Assembly (NCBI GenBank): GCA_016865935.1
Contig: VGOB01000017.1
Span: forward strand, 1-40,203
Source: Chloroflexota bacterium
Lineage (GTDB): Bacteria; Chloroflexota; Anaerolineae; UBA4142
Direction of reading: 5' to 3'
DNA length: 40,203 nucleotides
Shown here piece after piece: positions 31,435 through 38,947 of this stretch. The notes under the pieces were generated by a model, which worked only from the letters and a program-made list of their open reading frames with translations, ran no database searches and was not told where the DNA came from. Numbering within the stretch: the stretch's first letter is position 1; every line of letters starts with the position of its first letter. The position numbers and the translations under genes are program-made.

Positions 31435-31959
31435 ATGCCTAAACCGGTAATTCTGTCCGAACAGTACACAGAAAAAATCGAAGGCATCTTGGACGAGTTG
31501 CGCGCCAAGACGCGCGCCAGTTATGTTTTCCTCGCCGATATCAGCGGGCAGTTGATCAACGCGCGTGGCGCGACCCAGTCCACCGATATCGCCGCGCTTG
31601 CCGCGCTCACTGCCAGCAATATGGCGGCGACGGCAGAAATGGCGCGGCGCATCGGCGAGCAGGCACAATTCCGCTTGATGTTCCACGAAGGCGCGGGGAG
31701 CAACATCTATTTGTCCCAAGTGGGTCATAGTTTTTTGCTCGCCGTGGTCTTTGCGGCGGAAGTGCAAATCGGTCTGGTGCGCTTGTTCAGCAAACGCGCC
31801 GTGGAAGAGTTGGAAAAGCTCGCGGCGGAGTACGAAAACGTAGTGGAGCAAACCCCCTCGATGATGGAAGCGGGCTTTGGCGGCGCGTTCGATGACGCGC
31901 TCGACGCGCTGCTGCCGACCGCGAAAACCAAACCCGGCGCGCCGATCATCATTCGCTAG
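31435..31959 (+). CDS. MglB-like roadblock/LC7 protein
   Basis: 174 residues. The roadblock domain (about 10-130) reads IEGILDELRAKTRASYVFLADISGQLINARG, then a helix AALTASNMAATAEMARRI, then FRLMFHEGAGSNIYLSQVGHSFLLAVVFA and a final helix. The first segment matches MglB, the GTPase-activating partner of MglA. A C-terminal tail (about 135-174) is unusual in length. It lies 13 bases after the receptor and 17 bases before mglA, the position expected for an MglB. Confidence 0.78.
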   Translation: MPKPVILSEQYTEKIEGILDELRAKTRASYVFLADISGQLINARGATQSTDIAALAALTASNMAATAEMARRIGEQAQFRLMFHEGAGSNIYLSQVGHSFLLAVVFAAEVQIGLVRLFSKRAVEELEKLAAEYENVVEQTPSMMEAGFGGAFDDALDALLPTAKTKPGAPIIIR

Positions 31960-31976
31960 CAAGGAAGGGCTGGCCG

Positions 31977-32561
31977 ATGTTTATCAATTGGAAGCAACGC
32001 GAGATCAAATTGAAGATCGTGTACTATGGCGCGTCGTTGTGCGGCAAGACGACGAACCTGGAATTCTTGCACGCCAGTATTCCCAGCCACGCGCGCAGCG
32101 ATCTCGTTTCGCTCAAGACGCGCGAAGACCGCACGATCTTTTTCGATTTCCTCGAAATCCAACTGGGCGAGATCAAGGGGCTGAAACCAAAGTTCTCGCT
32201 CTACACCGTGCCCGGTCAGGTGTACTATATCGCCAGCCGCAAACTCGTGCTGCAAGGCGCGGACGGCGTCGTGTTCGTCGTGGATTCCGCGCCGGAGCGG
32301 CGCGACGCCAATGTGGAAGCGTGGGACAATTTGCACGCCAATCTGCGCGAATTTGGCTTCGATCCGAAAACATTTCCGATCATCGTGCAGTTCAACAAGC
32401 GCGATTTGCCCGACGCCTTGCCGCTGAACGATCTGCGCCAGATGATTCACTGCAACGGGCACCTCAACGTCGAAGCGGTAGCGTCTCAAGGCATCGGCGT
32501 CTTTGAATCGCTTCGCCCGACAATCAAATCCGTAATGGTGGAGGCGCAGAGGCATCTTTAG
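31977..32561 (+). CDS. mglA: MglA-family small GTPase with Ser in the P-loop
   Basis: 194 residues, normal MglA length. P-loop GASLCGKT (18-25), switch I with DRTIFFDF (51-58, Arg52 at the intrinsic arginine finger of Myxococcus MglA), switch II TVPGQVYYIASRKL (77-90) and specificity motif NKRD (140-143). Most MglA proteins have GPGLxGKT; here Pro-Gly is Ala-Ser, so the residue equivalent to Ras Gly12 and Myxococcus MglA Gly21 is Ser20. MglA is a polarity and motility switch in Myxococcus. In this context it probably relays receptor input from the preceding genes. Confidence 0.92.
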   Translation: MFINWKQREIKLKIVYYGASLCGKTTNLEFLHASIPSHARSDLVSLKTREDRTIFFDFLEIQLGEIKGLKPKFSLYTVPGQVYYIASRKLVLQGADGVVFVVDSAPERRDANVEAWDNLHANLREFGFDPKTFPIIVQFNKRDLPDALPLNDLRQMIHCNGHLNVEAVASQGIGVFESLRPTIKSVMVEAQRHL

Positions 32562-32575
32562 GACAAGGAGAAGAA

Positions 32576-33241
32576 ATGGATACTCAGCGTAAACCACAAC
32601 TGGTCAAATGCCCAGAGCCGTTTGAGCCGCTCTTTGTGGCGGCAGAAGATGCGATGGCGCAATTCTTTGGCAATCTGCAACGCCATCCCGAAAAAGGCGA
32701 AATCACGATCAGCGACGTGCGCTATCTGCTCGTGCGTTCCGCCTCGATGAGCATTCAGTTCCGCAAAGAACTATCGTCAATCTACGGATTGCGAACGGCG
32801 AATCAGATCATTTACAACTTTGGACGCGCGTGCGGCGTCCAGGACGCGACGATGTTCCACGAACGACTCGGCTTGAAAGATCCGGCGATGAAACTCGCGG
32901 CAGGTCCGATCCATTTCGCGCACGTCGGCTGGGCGTTCGTGGACATTTTCCCGGAGAGCGCGCCCTCGCCGGACGAAAATTATTTTCTGATCTACGATCA
33001 CCCGTTCTCGTTCGAGTCCAACTCGTACACCGAGTCAAAAACAAAATCGGATGACCCGGTCTGTTTTATGAACGCCGGTTACAGTGCGGGCTGGTGCGAA
33101 ATCAGTTTCGGCGTCGAACTGGCGGCAAAGGAAATCACGTGCCGCGCGCGCGGCGATGCCAAGTGCATCTTCGTGATGGCGCCGCCGAAAAAGCTGTTGG
33201 GCTATATCAAAGAATATACTGCCAAGTACGGGAAAACCTGA
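32576..33241 (+). CDS. V4R-domain sensor protein
   Basis: 221 residues. The N-terminal half (about 25-115, DVRYLLVRSASMSIQFRKEL and IIYNFGRACGVQDATMF) resembles XylR_N. The C-terminal V4R domain (about 120-205) has GPIHFAHVGWAFVDIF, CFMNAGYSAGWCEISFG and CRARGDAKCIFVMAPP. V4R domains bind small hydrophobic ligands and usually sit on a regulator or enzyme; here there is no attached output domain. It is likely a cytoplasmic ligand sensor feeding the roadblock/MglA module. AAGGAGA lies before the start. Ligand unknown. Confidence 0.75.
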   Translation: MDTQRKPQLVKCPEPFEPLFVAAEDAMAQFFGNLQRHPEKGEITISDVRYLLVRSASMSIQFRKELSSIYGLRTANQIIYNFGRACGVQDATMFHERLGLKDPAMKLAAGPIHFAHVGWAFVDIFPESAPSPDENYFLIYDHPFSFESNSYTESKTKSDDPVCFMNAGYSAGWCEISFGVELAAKEITCRARGDAKCIFVMAPPKKLLGYIKEYTAKYGKT

Positions 33242-33290
33242 TGCTTGGCAAACGGCTGAAACAAAAATACGATCTGACAAGGAGATTAAC

Positions 33291-33668
33291 GTGGCAGAGA
33301 AAGACATGACCACCAAACTGACCGAACTGTTACGCACATTTCAGGCATCCACGCCGGGCGTCTTGGGCGCGGGCGTGATCAGCGCAGACGGTTTTGCGAT
33401 CGCTTCCGAGTTGCCGCAGAGCGTCGAAGAACGCCGCGTCGCCGCGATGGCGGCGGCAATGCTCGCGCTCGGCGAACAGACGACGACCGAATTCGAGCAC
33501 GGACGTTTGAAACGCGTCTTCATCGAAGGAACGGACGGCTATACGATCATTATGAGCGTCGGAACCGAAGCGGTGCTAAGCGTGGTCGCGCGCAAAGACG
33601 CCAAACTAGGCTTGGTCTTTTTGCAAATGGAACGCACCGCGCAAGCCCTGCGCGAGGCAATGGCATAA
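33291..33668 (+). CDS. MglB-like roadblock/LC7 protein
   Basis: 125 residues from a GTG start preceded by AAGGAG. A clean roadblock domain: LTELLRTFQASTPGVLGAGVISADGFAIAS, helix RRVAAMAAAMLALGEQTTTEF, strands RVFIEGTDGYTIIMSVGTEAVLSVV and a final helix. This is the most typical MglB-like member of the operon. It may pair with the next gene product, since roadblock proteins dimerise. Confidence 0.85.
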   Translation: MAEKDMTTKLTELLRTFQASTPGVLGAGVISADGFAIASELPQSVEERRVAAMAAAMLALGEQTTTEFEHGRLKRVFIEGTDGYTIIMSVGTEAVLSVVARKDAKLGLVFLQMERTAQALREAMA

Positions 33669-33703
33669 GCGCGCGTTGATTCTACTGTGAGGCGGCGAGA
33701 ACT

Positions 33704-34096
33704 ATGGCAATCGAAACCACACCATCAGAATTCGGAGACATTCTCCAGCGGATGAACAAAGACGGTTTCTTTGTCGCATCCGTTCTGGCAAGCGAAGACG
33801 GCTTGCCGATCGCGTCCGCGCCCACGCCTTCTACGTACGACGCGGATACAATCGCCGCAATGGTCGCGCTGGTCAAAGATTTCATCAAGCAAACCCAGAC
33901 GCGGCTCGGGCTGGCTGACGTGGACGAAGTGTCGATCTTTGTGAACGATCGTTCCCGGTTGATCTGCCGCTACTTTAACGCGGGCACGCAACCCTTTGTC
34001 CTGACCGTGCTAGCGCCGCCCAACCAAAGTTATCGGCGCGTGACCACGCGCGCCGTGCACGAAATCCAAGCCGCGTGGGAAGCGAACGGGCACTAA
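33704..34096 (+). CDS. Roadblock/LC7-like protein
   Basis: 130 residues. FGDILQRMNKDGFFVASVLASEDGLPIASA, helix ADTIAAMVALVKDFIKQTQ, strands VDEVSIFVNDRSRLICRYFNAG and PFVLTVLAPP, last helix TRAVHEIQAAW. It is a roadblock domain with a longer linker than its neighbour and is the last gene before the operon terminator. Confidence 0.75.
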   Translation: MAIETTPSEFGDILQRMNKDGFFVASVLASEDGLPIASAPTPSTYDADTIAAMVALVKDFIKQTQTRLGLADVDEVSIFVNDRSRLICRYFNAGTQPFVLTVLAPPNQSYRRVTTRAVHEIQAAWEANGH

Positions 34097-34137
34097 AAAG
34101 ACTTCCGAAGTTGTGAAACTTCGGAAGTCTTTTTTTT
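34096..34137. terminator. Strong bidirectional terminator ending the GTPase operon
   Basis: A perfect 17-base stem (34096-34112 with 34117-34133), four-base loop, and T8 on the plus strand; the A-rich 5' arm supplies the T-tract on the minus strand. It lies between two convergent stops (34096 and 34136). Confidence 0.93.
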
Positions 34138-34669
34138 ACACTAACGCCGCGCCGCGTCGTAACGCCTGCTTGTTCAGCGGCAACTTGTCGCGATGGCGCG
34201 CGCTGATGTGTTCGTCCAAGACGTGATCGAGCGTTTCGAACCGGAGCATCCCGGTCGCCTGCACGAGCGCGCCCAGCATCACCACATTGGCGAGTTGGAT
34301 CGCGCCCAGTTCCGCGGCGATGTCGTTCGCCGCCACGTACACCACGCGCAGATCGCCGCGTTTCGATTGCGTGGCGACGAGCGACGAATTGACGATCAGC
34401 ACGCCGTCTGTTTTCATTGCGGGCTCGAACCGATCGAACGAGGGCGGGTTCAGCACGAGCGCGCCGGTGGGATGCCGCGTCAACGGCGAGCCGATTTCCT
34501 CATCCGAAATGATGACGGTGCAATTCGCGGTGCCGCCGCGCATTTCAGGTCCGTACGACGGAATCCAGGTGACGTGCCGTCCTTCCGCGAGCGCGCCATA
34601 CGCCAGCAATTGTCCGGCGAACAGCGCGCCCTGCCCGCCAAATCCGGAAATGATGATTTCGTGATGCAT
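34136..34669 (-). CDS. 2-oxoacid:ferredoxin oxidoreductase gamma subunit
   Basis: 177 residues from the ATG at 34669 (AGAGGAT upstream); an in-frame TTG further up lies in a repeat and is ignored. EIIISGFGGQGALFAGQLLA opens the gamma-subunit domain, then TWIPSYGPEMRGGTANCTVI and a PLNKQALRRGA end. This subunit completes the four-part enzyme that decarboxylates a 2-oxoacid to acyl-CoA while reducing ferredoxin. It is the last gene of the set and is separated from the beta gene by a 21-base hairpin. Confidence 0.88.
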   Translation of the reverse strand: MHHEIIISGFGGQGALFAGQLLAYGALAEGRHVTWIPSYGPEMRGGTANCTVIISDEEIGSPLTRHPTGALVLNPPSFDRFEPAMKTDGVLIVNSSLVATQSKRGDLRVVYVAANDIAAELGAIQLANVVMLGALVQATGMLRFETLDHVLDEHISARHRDKLPLNKQALRRGAALV

Positions 34670-34695
34670 TGTATCCTCTGCAATGAGCCAATTCG

Positions 34696-34750
34696 CCAAT
34701 GAACCAATGAGCCAAATCTCCAATCTCCCTTTGGCTCATTGGTTCATTGG
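34696..34750. repeat. Perfect 21-base inverted repeat in the oxidoreductase operon
   Basis: 34696-34716 and 34730-34750 are perfectly complementary with a 13-base loop. The arms are built from CAATGAACC and CAATGAGCC words. The right arm reaches two bases from the beta-subunit stop (TGA at 34754-34752), which itself lies in a CAATGA word. No T-tract. It probably lowers expression of, or protects mRNA near, the gamma gene. Confidence 0.8.
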
Positions 34751-34751
34751 T

Positions 34752-35525
34752 TCATTGGACGATTGTTTTTACCGCGTCCGCGATCTTGAAATCGCCGAGC
34801 GGATAGTGCGGCATCATTTGTTCTTTGACGAACGCGAGCGATTTTTCCGGCGTGACGCCCCAGTTGGTCGGACAAGTTGACAGAATTTCGACGAGCGAAA
34901 ATCCGGCTTGATTGAGTTGCACCTGGAACGCCGCCTTGATCGCTTTTTTCGTTTTGTTGATGTTGCCCGGATCGTGGACGGAACGCCGCACGACGTACGA
35001 CGCGCCCGCCATTTGCGATAGCACTTCGCACACGCGCACCGGAAAGCCGTGCAGTTCGACGTCGCGCCCAAACGAAGTCGAAGTCGTTTGCATTCCGGGC
35101 AAGGTCGTCGGCGCCATTTGTCCGCCGGTCATTCCGTAGATCGCATTGTTCACGAAAATCGTCGTGATGTTTTCGCCGCGCGCCGCGACGTGCATAATCT
35201 CCGATGTGCCAATCGCCGCGAGATCGCCGTCCCCCTGGTAGGTAAAGACAACGCGATCCGGCAAATAGCGTTTGATGCCGGTTGCCATTGCGGGCGCGCG
35301 TCCGTGCGCGGCTTCGGCAAAATCGGTTTCGAAATAATTGTAGATGAACACGGAACAACCGACCGGCGCGACGCCGACCGTCTTTTCGCGAATCCCCAGC
35401 TCGTCAATCACCTCGGCGATCAAACGATGAATGACGCCGTGCGTGCAACCCGGACAATAATGCGATACCGCGTCAGTAAAGGTATCCGGATAGTCAAAAA
35501 CGACTTGCATATGCTCGTTGATCAT
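34752..35525 (-). CDS. 2-oxoacid:ferredoxin oxidoreductase beta subunit
   Basis: 257 residues from the ATG at 35525, which overlaps the alpha stop by four bases (ATGA). YCPGCTHG near residue 23 begins the cluster/TPP region, PVGCSVF follows, the thiamine-diphosphate motif is GDGDLAAIG (about 97-105) continuing to [11 protein letters not shown], and CPTNWG is near the end. It binds thiamine diphosphate and a [4Fe-4S] cluster. The set resembles branched-chain (Vor) and 2-oxoglutarate (Kor) enzymes; the substrate cannot be decided here. Confidence 0.9.
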   Translation of the reverse strand: MINEHMQVVFDYPDTFTDAVSHYCPGCTHGVIHRLIAEVIDELGIREKTVGVAPVGCSVFIYNYFETDFAEAAHGRAPAMATGIKRYLPDRVVFTYQGDGDLAAIGTSEIMHVAARGENITTIFVNNAIYGMTGGQMAPTTLPGMQTTSTSFGRDVELHGFPVRVCEVLSQMAGASYVVRRSVHDPGNINKTKKAIKAAFQVQLNQAGFSLVEILSTCPTNWGVTPEKSLAFVKEQMMPHYPLGDFKIADAVKTIVQ

Positions 35526-36577
35526 TTTGCCTCCACCAGTTTTTCGATCTCCGCCAACACTTCGTCCGGGAACGGCACCAGTCCGCCCATCCGCCCGAAG
35601 AAATGAATCGGCACGCGATCGTGCGTGGCGAGCCGGACATCTTCGATCATTTGCCCGGCGTTCATTTCGACGACGAGGAGCGCGCGGACGCGCTGTGCAA
35701 TTTCGGCGAGGCGCGCGTACGGATAGGGATACAAACTGATCGGGCGGAACAAGCCGACGCGAATACCTTGGGCGCGCGCCAAGCGCACCGCCGAGTGCGC
35801 CGCGCGCGCGGCGGAGCCAAACGCGACAATCGCGTACTCGGCATCGTCCAACATCACTTCGCTGTAACGCACTTCGTTCTTTTCGATTTCGCGGTGCTTG
35901 TCCTGAAGATGCACGTTGTAATCGTGCAGAACTTGGGGATCGAGATAGATCGAGGTGATGATGCGGCGCGGTCGGTTGTGCGCGCCGGTCAATTCCCAGC
36001 CGCGATCTTTTTTCTCGATCGTCCGCATCGGCGGCAGTTCGACCGGTTCCATCATTTGCCCGATATTGCCGTCGGCGAGGATGCCGACGATGTGGCGGTA
36101 CTTGTGCGCCAGATCGAACGCGAGGTAAATCAGGTCGGCGGCTTCTTGCACCGACGCGGGCGCCAGCGCGATGGGACGATAATCGCCGTGACCGCCGCCC
36201 TTGGTCATCTGAAAATAATCTCCCTGCGCCGGCGCGATGTTGCCCAAGCCGGGTCCGCCGCGCATCACGTTCACAAACACGACCGGCACTTCCGACCCGG
36301 CGATGTACGACAACCCTTCCTGCATCAGCGAAATACCGGGACTGCTCGACGAGGTCATCACGCGCGCGCCCGCGCACGCCGCGCCGTAGACCATATTGAT
36401 CGCGGCGACTTCGCTTTCCGCCTGGACGAACGCGCGCTTCATTCCGGGCATTTTCTTGGACAGGTACTCGAGCACCTCGTTCTGCGGCGTGATCGGATAG
36501 CCAAAGTACGCTTCCAAGCCCGCGCGCAAGGCGGCTTCGGCAATGGCTTCATTGCCCTTCCAAAGTTCTTTGGTCAT
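35522..36577 (-). CDS. vorB: 2-oxoacid:ferredoxin oxidoreductase alpha subunit (VorB-like)
   Basis: 351 residues preceded by [41 protein letters not shown] is the start of the pyrimidine-binding domain, followed by [49 protein letters not shown] and GGGHGDYR. These match proteins annotated VorB (3-methyl-2-oxobutanoate dehydrogenase), as I recall them. A C-terminal domain (about 245-345) includes [11 protein letters not shown] and [14 protein letters not shown]. Operon order is delta, alpha, beta, gamma. Confidence 0.9.
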   Translation of the reverse strand: MTKELWKGNEAIAEAALRAGLEAYFGYPITPQNEVLEYLSKKMPGMKRAFVQAESEVAAINMVYGAACAGARVMTSSSSPGISLMQEGLSYIAGSEVPVVFVNVMRGGPGLGNIAPAQGDYFQMTKGGGHGDYRPIALAPASVQEAADLIYLAFDLAHKYRHIVGILADGNIGQMMEPVELPPMRTIEKKDRGWELTGAHNRPRRIITSIYLDPQVLHDYNVHLQDKHREIEKNEVRYSEVMLDDAEYAIVAFGSAARAAHSAVRLARAQGIRVGLFRPISLYPYPYARLAEIAQRVRALLVVEMNAGQMIEDVRLATHDRVPIHFFGRMGGLVPFPDEVLAEIEKLVEAK

Positions 36578-36621
36578 TTCTTCTCCTGCATCGTTGCAAG
36601 TTCAAGGTTCGAGGTTTCAAG

Positions 36622-36879
36622 TTAGGCAGGCGCAACCTGTAACTTGGACCCTGAAACCGGTTTTCTCTCGCGGTACACCGTGATCGCCACGTCCGGACAA
36701 ATCGTCGCGCAGAGCAGACAACCGGTACACTCTCCGTTCGGGTCAACGAGTTGCGCGGGATGATAGCCGCGCGCGCTATAGCGCGTCGCCATCTCGATCA
36801 AATCCTTGGGGCAAACCGTCGTGCAGAGTTCGCAACCCTTACAGCGCAGTTCGTCTATTTTGATCGTGCCTTTCGCCAT
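36622..36879 (-). CDS. Two-cluster ferredoxin (delta) subunit
   Basis: 85 residues with two CxxCxxCxxxCP-type sites, CKGCELCTTVCP and CTGCLLCATICP, each holding a [4Fe-4S] cluster. It passes electrons from the catalytic subunits to ferredoxin. GGAGG precedes the ATG. The tail after ITVYRERK (residues about 74-85, PVSGSKLQVAPA) is encoded by DNA resembling the AACTTGAAACC-type intergenic words that follow (36578-36640), so the C-terminus may have been extended into a spacer repeat. Confidence 0.9.
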   Translation of the reverse strand: MAKGTIKIDELRCKGCELCTTVCPKDLIEMATRYSARGYHPAQLVDPNGECTGCLLCATICPDVAITVYRERKPVSGSKLQVAPA

Positions 36880-36889
36880 ATCGCCTCCA

Positions 36890-36992
36890 GAATTAGGAAT
36901 TAGGAATTAGGAATTGCGAATTGCGAATTGCGAATTGCGACATTCCTAATTCGCTATTCGCAATTTGCAATTCGCTATTCGCTATTCGCTAG
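36890..36992. repeat. AT-rich tandem heptamers forming an inverted array
   Basis: AATTAGG three times, then AATTGCG four times, followed by reverse-complement words (CCTAATTCGC, TATTCGC repeated, CAATTTGCAATTCGC). The block can fold on itself. It fills the gap between the ferredoxin gene start and the radical SAM stop (36989), touching the latter. Words match those at 13548-13597. Confidence 0.78.
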
Positions 36993-38278
36993 TAGATGAA
37001 TTCACGTACATCATAATAACTCACTTTGGGCGCGGCGTCAAAATTCGCAAAGCGAAAACCCGCGCGCATCAGCGTCATTTGATGCTCGATCTCGCCGATC
37101 GTCAACGGACGAATGTTGGCTTCGTGCAACAACGCGGAATAGTCCGAGCGCGGATGATCGACCAGTTCGGAAAAATAGATCAGATCGGTTTGAGCGAGCG
37201 GCAGCGCGTTGATCAGATTGACGGTGTGGCGCACGTGTTGCGCCGCGTATTTTTCGCCGCCCGCGCCGACGAGTACGATCACCGCGACGGCGACGCCGCC
37301 CGCCTTGACATCGCCGACCAAGCGGATCACGTCTTCCGGCGCGTTCGGCTTGCCGAGAAAGCGCAACAACTCCGCGTCGCCAGTCTCCAAGCCGATGTAG
37401 ACGCGCTTTAACCCGCGCGTCGCAAGTTCGGCGAAATCGCGCGCGGTTTTGCGGCGCGTGGTGAACGCGTCGATGAACGAGTAGATGCCTTCAAAATGGA
37501 TCGGGCGCGCGGCTTCCCACTCGCGCAGCGCGTCGCCTTCGCAGTGAATCGGATGGATCGCAAACTCGGTATTGATCGCGTCGAAGAGCGGGAGGAGTTG
37601 CGCCTGCGGAATGATCAGCGCGTTGGCGTCGGCAAGAAAAATCGTCTTGCGCAAACAAATGCCGCCGCCGAAAAATGCGCGCACGTCGCGAATGTGATTC
37701 TTGAATTCGTCCAGACTTTTGACGTGGAACTTGCGGTCGCGATAAAATCCGCAGAACGCGCATTGATTGTGCGAGCAACCCTCCGTCGCCTGCAAAACGA
37801 GCGCAAGATATTGATCGGGGGGCAAGATGTTGATCGGTTTGTAAATGATGTTGAAGATCGCGCGGTCGCGTTCCAACTGCGCGAGATCGCACGCCAGCAC
37901 GCGCTCTAGCGCGGCGCGCACGGTTTGCGCGTCGCCGGACGATGAATTGCTGACAACGCGCGTCGCCGGATCGTTTAGCGCGGCAGCGTATTCGACGACG
38001 CGCGCGTACGCGTCGGCGAGAAACTGGCGCGCCTCATAGGGTCCCAATTCCCGCCGAACGCGATAAGAGAGTCCGGGACGCGGACCCTCTTGTTTTTCCA
38101 GCACTCGATTGTCCAAACCGCGCCGATAATTGCGCCCGTCCATCCACGCGCTGTACAAGCGACCTTCACGGTCGTAGTTCAACGTCAATTTCTGGTCAAC
38201 GAAGATGGAGGTGGCTTCGCGGCGCGCGTTAATCAAAATGTGCTGACCGGTGGCAGTCTCGAATTCTACAATCGGCAT
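36989..38278 (-). CDS. Radical SAM protein
   Basis: 429 residues. An N-terminal segment of about 165 residues precedes the radical SAM barrel. The cluster motif is CSHNQCAFC in QATEGCSHNQCAFCGFYRDR, i.e. Cx4Cx2C rather than Cx3Cx2C. This spacing occurs in a group of COG1032-like proteins with GCPWNRCTFC-type motifs, so I regard it as genuine. GGGICLRKTIFLADANAL, FEGIYSFIDAF and VYIGLETGDAELLRFLGKP follow (the last a standard SAM-binding segment). Substrate unknown. It may be read with the oxidoreductase genes only weakly because of the intervening repeat. Confidence 0.8.
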   Translation of the reverse strand: MPIVEFETATGQHILINARREATSIFVDQKLTLNYDREGRLYSAWMDGRNYRRGLDNRVLEKQEGPRPGLSYRVRRELGPYEARQFLADAYARVVEYAAALNDPATRVVSNSSSGDAQTVRAALERVLACDLAQLERDRAIFNIIYKPINILPPDQYLALVLQATEGCSHNQCAFCGFYRDRKFHVKSLDEFKNHIRDVRAFFGGGICLRKTIFLADANALIIPQAQLLPLFDAINTEFAIHPIHCEGDALREWEAARPIHFEGIYSFIDAFTTRRKTARDFAELATRGLKRVYIGLETGDAELLRFLGKPNAPEDVIRLVGDVKAGGVAVAVIVLVGAGGEKYAAQHVRHTVNLINALPLAQTDLIYFSELVDHPRSDYSALLHEANIRPLTIGEIEHQMTLMRAGFRFANFDAAPKVSYYDVREFIY

Positions 38279-38357
38279 AGCGTCACCATCGTCGCAAGCA
38301 AACTCATTCTACGCGCGCGCGGTGCGATTTCGGTCTTGGGGCGGTCAAAATAGAGTC

Positions 38358-38393
38358 AGACCCTTTGGGATTCCCAAACCCAAAGGGTCTTTC
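38358..38393. terminator. Terminator hairpin downstream of hicA
   Basis: A perfect 12-base stem (38358-38369 with 38379-38390) and nine-base loop, five bases beyond the hicA stop. TTT follows on the plus strand; the minus side has CTCTATTTTG. No gene lies in 38279-38397. Confidence 0.7.
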
Positions 38394-38397
38394 GATC

Positions 38398-38613
38398 TCA
38401 CGCATCGTCCCAATCTTTTTGTTCAATGCCTGCTTGCTTTCGGATTTCGTTGACCAAACCGGCGGCAATATCACCACTTCCGTGCGGATTAGGAACGCGC
38501 ACCTTGTGACGTCCCTTTATCATAAACTGATGCTTGCCGCCGGAAAAGGGTCCCTCAAATCCCAGCACTCTCAATTTGCGCACAAGTTCGCGTTGCGAGA
38601 GATTGCCGGACAT
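38398..38613 (-). CDS. hicA: HicA toxin
   Basis: 71 residues with the double-stranded RNA-binding-like HicA fold: LSQRELVRKLRVLGFEGPF, the active-site His in SGGKHQFMIKG, the strand KVRVPNPHGSGDIAAGLVNEI and final helix. HicA is an mRNA interferase that halts translation. Its ATG overlaps the hicB stop by one base, giving order hicB-hicA. Length is normal, so it is probably active. Confidence 0.82.
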   Translation of the reverse strand: MSGNLSQRELVRKLRVLGFEGPFSGGKHQFMIKGRHKVRVPNPHGSGDIAAGLVNEIRKQAGIEQKDWDDA

Positions 38614-38858
38614 TATGCCGCCACTTTCTCACGAAAAGCAAAGTGTAAGCCGTCTACAACAGGAAGAGGATCGCCGTCTCGGATTTTCAGGACAAGCCAC
38701 TCTCCCAAAACCTCTTCCAATTCGGCGCGACATTCTTCGACGGTGGCGGCGTTTGCCCAGACTCCGTCAAAGCCGGGAACTGACGCAAACCAAGTACCAT
38801 CTTCAAGCGTTTTGTATTCGGCGTGTCTCAACGCCGTGTGAATATAATGAACAATCAT
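38613..38858 (-). CDS. hicB: HicB-like antitoxin
   Basis: 81 residues from the ATG at 38858; GGAGG lies five bases upstream, whereas the GTG at 38864 is too close to it. The partial RNase H-like fold is recognisable: YKTLEDGTWFASVPGFDGVWANAATVEECRAELEEVLGEWLVLKI. There is no C-terminal DNA-binding domain, so repression of its own promoter may need another factor. It binds and blocks HicA. Confidence 0.8.
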   Translation of the reverse strand: MIVHYIHTALRHAEYKTLEDGTWFASVPGFDGVWANAATVEECRAELEEVLGEWLVLKIRDGDPLPVVDGLHFAFREKVAA

Positions 38859-38947
38859 TCTCACCTCCGTCAGTCAACGAACTGACGATTGGTATTTTAC
38901 TATGGCTTGGGATGGGTGTCAAAACCGAGCGCGGATGCGTCACCGTT

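Noticed and set aside
26538-34096. Firm assignment to gliding motility
   Set aside because: MglA suggests polarity or motility by analogy, but no pilus, gliding or chemotaxis gene is in the window.
36890-36992. CRISPR or iteron origin
   Set aside because: Heptamer words without spacers, and no replication initiator or DnaA boxes recognised.
36989-38278. Defective radical SAM motif
   Set aside because: Cx4Cx2C differs from the textbook spacing but matches a known subgroup, and the rest of the barrel is intact.
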